Assembly (NCBI GenBank): GCA_036571765.1
Contig: BROE01000010.1
Span: forward strand, 6,254,832-6,318,831
Origin: Plecoglossus altivelis
Taxonomy: Eukaryota > Chordata > Actinopteri > Osmeriformes > Plecoglossidae
Length of the DNA stretch: 64,000 nt
Reading direction: 5' to 3'
Below are positions 12,849 through 24,200 of this stretch, piece by piece; position 1 is the stretch's first letter; every line of letters begins with the position of its first letter. The position numbers and the translations under genes are program-made. The notes under the pieces were generated by a model. That model was not told the DNA's origin. It worked only from the letters and a program-made list of their open reading frames with translations, and did no database searches.

Positions 12849-14835
12849 GTCATACACAGGTATACTGTACACACACAGCTCCCCGAAGATGAACAGATTT
12901 AGCAGAAAGGCTCATGCGTTTCCCCAGGAAATGTGAAATGGCCACTTCCCTCCAAGGTGAATAGGAACAGCGCCTGAGCAGAAGTGTAAAATTCAAATGA
13001 TTGCCCCAGAGGGTGCGAGAGGATGGCCTCGATGGCATCCGCTGCAGAGGAGCAGCCAGGGAGCCCAGGCAGGAGTACAGCGTCCCCAAATGTCCAACGC
13101 TTTCTACTGCACTACTTTCTGCATGCGTTCACACAAGCTGATATATCTTCTTTATCTTGGGATAAGCAGAGGTTCGTGTCGATGTGAATATCAAAAAAGT
13201 AGAAAACGCTCAAACCTAGTTATTGATGTGTTGAAATGTATTTGAAATGTACCGAACTCCCACATGGTTTATCTCAGAGGTAGAGAGAGTAGCATGCAGG
13301 CCAGCTTTTTAGAGGCTGGGTGTGTCTCTAAGTATCTATATGGGTGTCCCAACTCTGGCAAGAGTACTTAATACAAACCAATAAGTGAAAACGTCCATGT
13401 TTGAGTGAAAGCTAGTTGATTTGCAACAACATTCGTAAAGTGACACCCAGAAACATTCGTAACCAACCCACAGCCGTGTCCCCTGACCCTTCTCCCACCT
13501 CCATTGACGGAGGATGAGACTGTAATGAGGCTGGCTGCTGGGTTTACATGGCCTAACGAACTCTTAAGCATTCATCCTTTATTTGGAGATGGTCCAGCCC
13601 CCTGAGACAGCTCTCTGGCGGAGGCAGCACCACAGATGTCCACTGTTGCACTTACAGAAATCCCACAGCACTGATTCAATGCAGACATGCATCCATGCAC
13701 TCTACCTATAAGCTAACACAGCTAGACACATTCACATACAAACGTACGGACACTTGTCACATACATGCTGGGATAGTCCTAAACCTGACCCTAATCCTGC
13801 GCACTCAAACCCAAATAACCAATCAAAAGAGATGCCTAAACTGGTCTTGCACTTACCATAGAATTACATTTTTGCCTGTCTGCCTCTGTCTGTCTAAGGA
13901 GTAGGGTCAACTCTCTAGGCAGTCAATAATCCCATTTAGACATTGCCCTTTCTGTAACCCCGCTCTCCAAGGCACAGAGAAGGGCGTAGTACTGCTATTG
14001 TGATTAGAAAATAAACATTATTATCTGTGTTCAACAAGCCCTCTAATGTTTATTATCCATTGGCTTCTAGTGAACAAACCTTTTTCTATTATACTTTATT
14101 TACACAATGTTTTTTTCATTACTGGAATGTACAGTTTGCACAGTTTATTAACATAAAACAGTGACACTGTAGAAAGATGACTTTAATAAAATTATGTATT
14201 GCTTTCTAAAAACAAAAATCGGAACCAGCTGCCTGAACTTCTCCAGGGTTTCAAGTGACCATGTGTAAAAGATATCTTTAGTTCTGGGTAAACACAGTTA
14301 TGACACAATTTTTACTGTAGGAACCTTAGCAGACACTAAGACATTGGTTCATCCACTAGTTTTTCCCAGCAATGACTTTACCAACGATTTGATTGTTATA
14401 ACATCCATAACAAATAATATGCAACAAGTACTGTATCCTTGTCCTGCATTTGGTCAGTACAGAAAGGGAGTCATGGTGCATTTGTAAAGAGACATACAAT
14501 GTTTAGACATTAATTTTGTTGGTTTAGGTAAACCTGTATTGTTAATTAAGCACAATAGGATAAACTACAATAATAGTCCTTGACCAAATGCTTATAACAG
14601 ATAATTGTATCTGATAATCTGATTATTTGTATTTTGTTTGAAAATGTCCCAGTCAAACCCCACTCCCCAACGTGGAAAGGTAAACCTGTCATCTAAAAAT
14701 GACTGAAGCTCACCAGATGCGGGTCATAGCCTACGCTGCATGAAGCAGCCAGGGGCTCACGTTTGGTATCGCAGTGAGAGACAAGAGGGCGACCCTCCAA
14801 CATGTGCTCGCTAACCTTTAGCTCCTCACTTTCCT

Positions 14836-14935
14836 GTAAGGATGCCCTCTCTCTCTCTCACTCACTCTCTTTCTCTCGCTCCCCACCCCTCACTTTCTCT
14901 TTTTCTCTCTCGCTTTCCACTCTTTCTTTCTCTAG
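14836..14935. repeat. CT-rich low-complexity tract
   Basis: Imperfect (CT)n and (CTTT)n sequence. It keeps an open frame rich in Ser, Leu and Pro, which is an artefact of composition and not a gene. Confidence 0.7.
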
Positions 14936-15963
14936 CATACACACAGAGAAGGCAACTCAATAAACTCAAAGACTCGTATATATTACTGAAACGGCATAGA
15001 CTGAAGCTAAAGCATGAAATAGCCTATATTAAATGTCAACAAAGAGTTTTTTCTTTGTTCTCTGTTTACAACCTCCCAGCACGCGTCTAATATAAAACAA
15101 GGCAGAGAACAAGGATGTGAGCCAACACATATGATTCTAATCCAATATGGTGATACAGTATCCTACTCAAACGATGATAGCCAGTGAAGGAAACTTGAGG
15201 GCTGCAGAACTTAGTCTAGGAGAGGCTCTGTCAGTCTAGCCACGGCCGGCTTTCAAAAGAATATATTGATCTAAATTAGCAAACACAGGTTTAAATGCAT
15301 GAAAAACTTCTTCACACCATTTGAAATCTGAATGTGATACTAGATAATAATAATAATCATCATCATCATAATAAATGTTTAGCATATATGTGGTTTTCAA
15401 AGTGACAGGCTACAACATATCTGAAATTGCCATCTATAATTATACTGTTTCAGACAGAAGGTGACAGAGTGGCCTACAAAGTTAGGACATTTTTTGTTAG
15501 ATATATCCATCATACTACACATTTGTATAGTCGAACCTAGCAGCTGAACGAACAGCACACTCTAGTGGTAGAAAAATGAATGAAACAAAACTGTCCATTA
15601 TTTCCATGACAACAATTCTTTGCAAACAGATACTAATAATATACCAAAGTAAACTCAGACTTGTCCGATAGCCAAGCTAAGATGGCTGAAACAAGAACAT
15701 AGAACACATACATGGGGTGGTTGTTCAGCACAATGCTTTTGATAGAATATATCTCGTTAAAAGAAATAGTAGAGCTAACGAATGAATAAGAACGAGCTAC
15801 TAGATTCTAGTAGATCATCGTCATCGTAACAGGTACTAGTGCTGTAAGGTTAGGTACTGTACAAAATAGTCGTTAAGGCCCATCGTTTGACCATTGCTAC
15901 TGCTGTAAAGTGACTGTCGGACTTAATGTTTGAACTTAAGGACTGTTCGTTAAATGTGCCAGT

Positions 15964-18913
15964 ATGTTTAGAAAAACAGCCTGGAAGAACACGATCAGCG
16001 ATGCAGTTAGTTGGCATCAGGACCAAGCCTTGAACACAACTATATTCATACTGAAGGAATATGGTCCAACCGGATTCTTGCTCAAAGAGCAAGGGGAGTC
16101 CAACAACTTTAAAGTATGTGTATTCCAGTACGTCACTCTAAACTACATGATTTTCCAAAAGAAGCGTAGGCTTGCTATCAGACAGTCTAGATCTAGGCAG
16201 TGTCTAGATTATTTCTTATTTTTATCTACTCAATTGCTGATTTCTTTTTCCATTGCATTTGTGTCATCATTATTCAATCCTTCAGGTTTGCTTGGGAGAT
16301 CCACATACGTGTTCCTGTTCAACTTTTCTCAAAGACAGGGACCCCTGCAAACACATTTGCTGGTAAACAGAAAACCTATAACCATTCTTAACACAACCAA
16401 GAATGTGTAAACTAATTACAATTTAATTACAGGATCTTAATGAGAAAATTCAGACTGCCAAGAGAACACGAATGTAAGTTCTTTAAAATGTCAGATGTTT
16501 CTTTTTTATCGTATGACAAAATCTAATCCAATTAAAAGAGCATATCGATATGTATGTGCTGTTGTTTTTGTGTAATGTCCGCTTCCAGACTGTTTTCAGC
16601 AGGGCCTTGTGGAGAGGCAGATTGTGGAGGTGCTGCATGGTCTACACAAGAGCAGGACCCCGCAGCCCCCAGACACGTTGGCCTCAGCTGAACAGCAGCT
16701 GGAACCGGACCAGGAAGATGGGAGCATGCACCAGAAGGGGATCCAAACCCTGGATGTGTGTCCCATCTGTCAGGAGGAGCTGCTGGAAAAGCATCTACCT
16801 GTGTGTTACTGCAGGTTGGTTTGACAAGGCTTACCAACTCATTCTGAAGGAATTCTTGAAGAAATCTTTGGAGTCAACGGAAGTTACCCATATCTACTTT
16901 CAGGTTTGGTTGTGGCAACAATGTTCACATCTCGTGCATGAAAGTATGGGCTGCTCATCAGCCCCCATCAGATGCTGAAGCCATGCTGAAGTGTCCCCTA
17001 TGCAGAGAGGACTTTGGGCCTTTGAAGCTCCTGCAGGAACAGGTGAAGAACTCTGCCAAGCTCCACACGGCTGCAGAGAGAGAGAAGTCAGAGAGACACC
17101 TGGGGATCCTCTGCAACAACTGCAGAGTTTGTCCGATTACAAGGAAGTGCTTCAAGTATGTCAGCTTTTCTTTCTGCCGTCAAAATAACACCCTGGCCTA
17201 ATGCAGCACGAAAATAAGATTTGACCTCATACATTGTACCTACCGTATGGCTCACCTATATGCATCTCATCTCAATGTATATCTGTTTTTCTGATGCACT
17301 GTCTGATTTTCAGATGCACTGTCTGCAGCTATTACCATCTCTGTGAGGACTGCATGCGGAGGAACTGTCATCCACAGCATACATTTGCAATGCGAATGGT
17401 TAGCACCTTTAGTGAAACATTGTGAGACGTCTCACGTGTATTGGTTTTGACAGGCCGTCTCAGCAAATAATATGGTTATTTAAACTCCTTTAGAAACGGA
17501 CCCAGAAGTGGAGAATAGTGAAAACCCTGGTCTTTCACACATTGGAACCCCTGGAGACCACGGAGCTGTCAGACAATGCCAGGCAAGAATTCTCTCATTC
17601 ATGGAATACTGTCAGTCCAAAATCCACACATCTGATTAAGCTATAAAGAGCTATTGTCATACTCTACAGTTGAAACGAATAATGTCCCTCCTACATTTGG
17701 CAAAAATCTTTCCGAATTGTTAGATGTTAATTATTTGAGGAAGAATTCATTTACAATCATTGAGTCGTGTTTCATGTCGAGATTGAAAGCCAATTTCTTT
17801 TCATTCACATCTCAGCGTGGTTCCAATAGAGAGTGACCCAGTGCCAGAACATGTGGTAACAAGCCTTCCTATGGTTTGCGTGAGGAGAGGCAGTCGCCTA
17901 TTGGACCCAGGGCAGCAGTGCAGAATGTGTCTTAGGAACTTTAACCTTGGTCAGAATGTCAGAACTCTACCCTGCCACCACAAGGTTTACATAAATATAT
18001 GTATCTGCATTTCATTGTGATTTATACAGTTTTCCTGTCGAGAAGAATATTTAAGGGTAACCCTTTTGATGTCAGAATGAAGACTTAAGAAAGCTCTTCA
18101 TTGCCCTCTCTGTCTCAAGGTTGAATCTTTTCCCCTTGTTAGTTTCATAGAAATTGCATTGACGGATTTCTACGGAGATCCAACTACTGCCCCCTGGACT
18201 TCTCTGTCATCTTCAACCCGTTGCTGTGGGGCAGGAGCACAGGCAAGCTGGCCTCTGCTCTTACTCACACCCAGACCAGGCTCTCTGACTCCCACAAGCA
18301 GGAGCAGCTGTTCATCCCTGGAGTGTCCCTCCTTTGTAAGGCAGTCTCTGGATCTTCTCCCTCCCTGGTTGGAGCTACCTCTGATGAACTCCCTGGTGCC
18401 CTCTTCCCTGTCTTACCAGACCCAGTGATCAAGGGCTTCCAGGGCCTTCGTATCAACACGATGAGCAAACATATGATAGGTCACCAGAGGGATGCAGAGG
18501 AGAAAAGAGTTCTTTCCAAATCTCTCATAAGCAGGAAAAGCTCCTCTTCTGACCAACTCAGCTGCCCCTCTGACCAACTTAGAAAAGATTTGTTAGGGGC
18601 AAGACCAGGAACAAAGTCACGCCTGTATAGAATGAGAACTGTGCACCCTAACACAGTCTCATCAGACAGGTTAGAAGCCTATGGAGGGAGTGTAGGAAAC
18701 CTGCAGGGCCTGTTTGTAGGTCTAAGAATGACTGAAGCAGAAAGGACTGATGCCCCTCCTCATCACGCTGCCACCGTCCTGCAGAGAAACAGGACAGTGA
18801 AGAAGCTAAGAGCCAAGCCCAGACCCAGACCCAACACTGGGGACAGGGGAACATCTGGGCTGAGAATGGCTGGTGTCCCTATAAGCACTCAGCACCAGGG
18901 GAAATCAGAATGA
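15964..18913 (+). CDS. zswim2: E3 ubiquitin-protein ligase ZSWIM2, 9 exons
   Basis: Zinc-finger SWIM-type E3 ligase; the mammalian protein is testis-enriched and linked to apoptosis signalling. Exons: 15964-16113, 16286-16362, 16433-16473, 16589-16814, 16904-17155, 17314-17398, 17494-17582, 17816-17984, 18143-18913, giving 619 residues (human about 633). The N-terminus has SWHQDQAL and GPTGFLL blocks. The SWIM finger uses C59, C61, C71 and H73. RING 1 spans 147-198 (CPIC to CPLC), followed by a ZZ finger from about 232 to 277 (CNNC, CTVC, CEDC). RING 2 spans 342-382 and reads CRMC, PCHH, FHRNC, YCPLD; the seventh zinc ligand appears to be Ser376 instead of Cys. The last 200 residues are low-complexity and poorly conserved. 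Intron 7 is GC-AG (AG|gcaaga at 17583). The neighbour calcrl lies on the same strand, as in mammals. Confidence 0.93.
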
Positions 18914-19187
18914 GACCTGATTGCCCTCATAAAAATGTATCTGGAGTGTGAAAGTAGGCTTGAAATGATTAATCGCTCAGCAAAGTAATGAGAGGATTGC
19001 AAAGGATGTGATGGTTAAGATTGGCATCTCTGGTCACAGGAAGCAAAACACTACTTATCTAACTTCCTGTTTTTGGCGAATATATTTATTGTTTACTCAT
19101 GTTTTACTGTTAACTTTTGACATTATTTGTAAAACTGCTAATATTTTTCAGAAGAAAAATGTCACTCATTGTTTGGTATCAAGTGAG

Positions 19188-19193
19188 TTTATT
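19188..19193 (-). terminator. fam171b: Candidate polyadenylation signal, fam171b
   Basis: AATAAA on the reverse strand about 2.1 kb after the fam171b stop codon; I noticed no closer canonical signal on that strand. Assigned by position only. Confidence 0.3.
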
Positions 19194-19332
19194 AAGTAAA
19201 CTTGGTAAGTGCACGAAAAGGCAGACTAATACCACTACTTTCATATACAGAAGTAAACCAACACATGTTGCCCACTTAGTATCTTGAAGCCTATAAATGA
19301 AGATACAGTAGAAATACAACACATCACATTGA

Positions 19333-19338
19333 AATAAA
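19333..19338 (+). terminator. zswim2: Candidate polyadenylation signal, zswim2
   Basis: First AATAAA on the + strand after the zswim2 stop codon; assigned by position only. Confidence 0.35.
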
Positions 19339-20005
19339 TACAAGGATATACATTCAGCAAATGCCACTTCAAATTTCCAATGGCAAAATGAAAAATACAA
19401 AGTTAATCATTCTTTCAATCCCCTTTTTACTGTATGCATCATTGCTGATCTGGTGCACAACTTGCGATGCTACATTTAGAATTAAGGTACAAGTTGCTAC
19501 AATTCAACGCACTCTATTGATAATGGTATATAAAGCTTGACTTTTTATAGTGTGGCTTGAAACCATATCACTCTAAACACTGGGATGCATTCTTTCATAA
19601 CTTCTTTGCTAAAAGCTAGGAAAATGGAGATGGTGTACACATACTATGCATATTATAAACAGAAAAAGGCCACACACACACACAATGCCTATACACAAAC
19701 AGCTATTAATGTAGTTAGCTACCATATTGAGCTCATAAGCACTGGGGGAAATCATGTCACTACACTACCATGAAGGAAGACTAAATATGGCCACAATGCT
19801 GATAATGTTTCAAATTCAGCATAAGCTAACGTTGCTGGATAAGTCATTTCCAGGAAATTAGCAACAGTGCTACATTACATTTCTTCACAGTAAGAGGCCA
19901 TTCAATTCATAACCTCTATTGCCAATTCCAAAACATTGATTTGAGGGCTGTTAAAACGAAACACTTTGGCTGTGTCCTATTATAATGTAACAATAACAAT
20001 GTATT

Positions 20006-20100
20006 CATTTCAGACACTTTTATCCAAAGCGATACAGAGAAAGTTTCAACCTGCAACCTCTAGATCTGCAGACAAACGCTCCATCACTCATCTACACCCA
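20006..20100 (-). repeat. tRNA-derived SINE remnant (fish V-SINE-like core)
   Basis: The + strand carries ttttatccaaagcga (20028-20042), the conserved core found in widespread fish SINEs. It is followed by aacctgcaacctctagatct and a segment that, read on the reverse strand, resembles a decayed tRNA promoter: a degenerate A box near 20095 and a B-box-like ggttgcaggttgaaa near 20048-20062. The layout suggests a short 5'-tRNA plus core element inserted in reverse orientation, possibly inside the fam171b 3' UTR. The subfamily is not determined. Confidence 0.55.
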
Positions 20101-21270
20101 CCACCCATCTCTTGATCTGTATGTTTTCATTGTGACTTTAATGATTTGAAATGCATATTAGATAGTCTGTAATGTATGTCTACTCCCCGTCTGTGGTAAA
20201 ATACAATATCACAAACAGATAAAAGTGGTCTGTGCTTGGCTGAACCCATCAATGAAAACCTCATCAAGCCATATGAAAGACATCTGTGTGGGAAGAATGA
20301 CTAGGAAATCCTTGAATAACTACAGTTACTACAGTGTTTGACAAATATATTAATGTAAGATATGACCGTTTACATCGACCTCCCTCAGATCACGGCAGCA
20401 TTCACATGATTTAAGACGCTTCATGTAAAATCTAAGTAACTTCTTTCTTGTCGCACACAGTGTAATATTTCCTTCATGCATTCTCAAATAAAAGGGTCAA
20501 GCCCCAAAACAACAAAGACCTCCAAAGGGGCAGTTGTGCATCGCAATATAATGTACATAAGTGTCTGCTTTGCAGTGCTCTTGTATTCTTGGTCCAATAT
20601 AAGACCTTGAATATGTCGTAAACGCAACTTGGACTCTTTAAATTGAAAGAAAACGTATGGTAAGGCCAGCTGAGAGGAAACCAGAAGTAAGCACTGTGGA
20701 TGTGTAGTTGCGTAAATATAGATTTTCTTTCAAAAGCAGGCAATTATGGTGCGAGTAAGTGTACTGTACAAGGACTGTCTTTACACAGCCTGCTCATCTG
20801 TTCTATAGATCGAATTTCCTGTTGGTTCTACACTGCTCAAAATCTGTATCCTTTCATTTGATCGCAAACTATCGGCACACATCCAAAATAACAAGAGGCC
20901 GAAGGAAGGCACCTTCTGATGCTGTTCTCAAGAATGAGGGGGTCATGAGACATGCGAAGACGCTGCCGAGCGTCACACTGGGGGTCCCTCCATGTTCAGG
21001 GAGTCTGCAACTGCCGCCCAGCATGTCAACCAAATGGTCAAACTCTGACAAACACCCTGCCTCTGTTGTAGCTTACTCCAGGTGTGACGTTTTGTCACGC
21101 AGCAATATACGGACCACACTGCCAATGCGTATGAAAGTTTTAAGGTTAAAGACTTTTCCATGGAGGACAATTTGAATGTAGGAATGACCGTGCAGTCTGG
21201 ACTGAAGTAAGGCTCGATTTCTCTATGTTGTTGATTGGATGGCCGTCTTTGTCAATTGGTGTCCAGAACT

Positions 21271-24200
21271 TTAACTTCTCTTCGTCAACTGCCTCTCCTC
21301 TCTGACATGCCTGGCACTCCTCTTGTCAGCCCTGCCTTTATCCCTCACTTTCCTCAGCCGGCGTGGAGGCGGGGTGGCCCTAGACTCGCTGTCCTCTTGA
21401 GCACTGGAGGTATCCATGCCATCACGCTCCTCTGGAATGTTGGGGATGGCGCCACTGCTCCCGTCCAAAATATTCCGGAGGTAGGGGTCTTCCGGGGTGC
21501 AGGTGGCTGTGTTCCCACTCTCACTGCTGCTCAGATCCTGGTCCTCGCTGTAGCGCCCCCTGCTGTGGTAAGGGAAGGAGGATGCCCTCCCGGAGGGTCT
21601 CTCCCGCTCCACCTCACGGATGCTCTGCAGCGGCTCATTCATGTCCACCCCGGAGTCCAGGCTCGTGTCGTTGCTGCTGGGCGGCCGGTGGCGGCCCTGG
21701 AGCTCGATGATGGAGTGGCGAACCTGGGCGGCGGGCTTCCCATCCAGAGACACAAACCAGGCCCTGGGGTGAGGAGAGGAGGACTTACCCCGTGTTAGCT
21801 CCAGCAAGGTACGCTCTGAGATCCCTTGAAGCTCACTGGGGACCCCATGGCCACCTCCAAAGGGCCCCATGCCAGCAGCCTCATTGAGGGTCCCCGGGAC
21901 AGACACGGAGGATTCTAGGAGACTGCTATATCGGCCCCAAACTCCAGGGTTGGAGCCCCCCTGCCCTTGGGGTGGAGTCTCCAGGGCCTGAGGCTGGTCC
22001 TGGCTGCCCTGCTTGGGGTCAAGACCCGTCTGGGAGTGGTGGGGAATCTTAGGGAGGGTCTGCGTGTAGCTGTCCTTACTGCCGGCCTCCAAATGAGGGT
22101 CATAGTCGCCTCCATTGCGGGGGAAGGTGGCTGACTTGCAGCCTGACACTTGCTGCTCCTGTGAGCTAAAAAGCTCAGGGGCCTGGATGATGGCCACAGG
22201 TTGGTTGTAGATGTGTACCAGTTTGTCTTGGAAGAACATGTCCTGGCCTGCCCCCATCCCGGCCCGGTTCTGGTCGGACCTCTCCCTCAGGCGCGCCACC
22301 TCCTCGCTGTTGATGTAATGCGAAGAAGACTGACAGTTCCGTTCGGTACCCACGTTCTCGTACAGGGGCCCCGCAGAGCGAAGTCCCGGGTCTTCTACGT
22401 AGATGTTGTAGTTGGCTTTGTGTCTAGGAGTGGATAAGGGGTCACACTGGACGCTGCGTGAGGCCAGGCCATGGGCCCTCTCGCCAGGGTGAAAGGACAG
22501 ACAGCGGCCCCCTTCCTCCAGGTGGGTGGAGGTCGTCTGGTCCTTCATAACCGCCAGTTTGGAGAAGCGCACACTCCTTCTCCTTGGTTCACGACGTGAG
22601 CCTCTGAAAACAAGAAAAGAAACATTGGGAAATAAAGATATTACACTGCTTGATGGTGGTGCAGTATGTCTTGTATATGTATTGTTTTAGACGTTTAAAG
22701 TGTGTAGGTTACAATTTGGACATACTGCAGAACTGATCTCTTACCCACAATGGCAAAGGAGGACAGACAGACCCCCAATGACGATCGCCAAAGTTCCACC
22801 CAATATTCCCACAAGCAAGTAGCTGTGGTATGACAGGAATTCCATAGAACTTCCATGTCCCATGTAATCTGTGCAGGCAGAAATTTGCATTAATTTAAAC
22901 CGATGTAGCCATTTCTATTTGTTCCATTTCTGTTTGCGTTATTATTGTGGTTAATGTCCATTCCTCTGTAACATACCACTGGAGGAGGGAATGGTAGCAG
23001 CAATCCAGTACCCAAGATGAGAGGCCGTGTATGTCCACACCAGGCGATTGTTTACCATTTTTACTATCCCAAGACCTTGATTCTCCCAAGCACCTTAAAA
23101 AATGTGGTATGTCAGAAAAAAATAGTGTACTTTGTTCATGTAAGTGCTTAAGAACTTTGTCTTGAAAGGGCTACACAATAAAAGACCACTTATTCTAATC
23201 CTATAGCCAGACCTTCCGATAGGATTTGTCTGGATCAGCAGAAATATTATTCTGATCTACATAATTATTATTAAGTGAGTGAATATTCACAGTGCACTTA
23301 CACTATGCATTAAGTATCAAGTACATTAACAACCTACTGTTCTGATGCCAAGTCAATTAGACAAAGTTCTTGCTGAAGGAACCATCACCAACCTGTCTTG
23401 GTGTTAAAGGCCCAGGCAGGCACGGTGTCTGAGGGCCTGAGGGAGGTGGGCTCTGCCAGGGGAAGGGTGATCTGGATGGGCCCCAGGACCTGGAGCTCCT
23501 CACCAGCTGAGTACAGGCTGGCACTGACGGCCGCCACAGCCTTCAGATCAACACTTCTGTATCCTGCACACATGACCAAGGCGTTCGTTTAAATAGTGTC
23601 ACATATCGCAAAAATGGCACCCTGCTTGGTGGAAGAGTGTGCATTTTCGTACTTTCTGGAGGTATTCACAACCTACTATAGTCCTGTTGTAACACTGCTT
23701 TCTTCATATTCCAACCATTGGTGTACTTTACATTGGAATAAAACACACTGTATTTAATTTTCTGTATAAAATATCCCATGATGTTTGGCTGGATTTCTGC
23801 TCACCTGACTTCTTGCTGATAGTACCAACAGTGCAGTTGATACAGTCCTTTGCTAGGCTGTGCTGTGGGACAGTCAGGTAGGCTGTCAGTGAGGATATGG
23901 TGCTGTTATTTGAAAACATGAGGAGTTTCTTGGGAAACTGAACACTGGCCTGAGAAGAGGTATCTGTAAAGACCACAGATATACAAGATCACACTAGGAA
24001 GCACAGCACATGTCATCCAGGTAAAGACCATATCCTGATCCTTTGACGCACAGTACATTCAGACACATTACTGCATATACTAGTAGTATACTATACACTG
24101 GAGTACTAGATTGTTTTCTTTGTGATTCTGAAGCATCGCACGTTTGTGATGAATTGGTGGCTTTTTGAAAGTAGAGCGATCACAAGAAAGATCATGAGAG

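Larger units (their letters stand above)
8066..15963. other. Intergenic region between calcrl and zswim2
   Basis: About 7.9 kb without a supported exon. It contains a nested inverted repeat (9311-9348), a G-run-rich block on the + strand (12249-12336), an alternating purine-pyrimidine CATGCA tract (12804-12848) and a CT-rich block (about 14836-14935). The zswim2 promoter must lie near the right end but no TATA or other core element stands out. Confidence 0.6.
18914..21270. other. Convergent 3' regions of zswim2 and fam171b
   Basis: No coding exon. A + strand AATAAA at 19333-19338 could end zswim2, about 420 bases after its stop codon. A reverse-strand AATAAA (TTTATT at 19188-19193 on the + strand) could end fam171b after a 2.1-kb 3' UTR. 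If both are used the transcripts would overlap tail to tail by roughly 150 bases. A SINE remnant is at 20006-20100. Confidence 0.5.

Noticed and set aside
21235..21798. 187-residue open frame on the + strand
   Set aside because: It is the antisense shadow of the large final exon of fam171b, with Pro/Gly/Val-rich content and no recognised domain.
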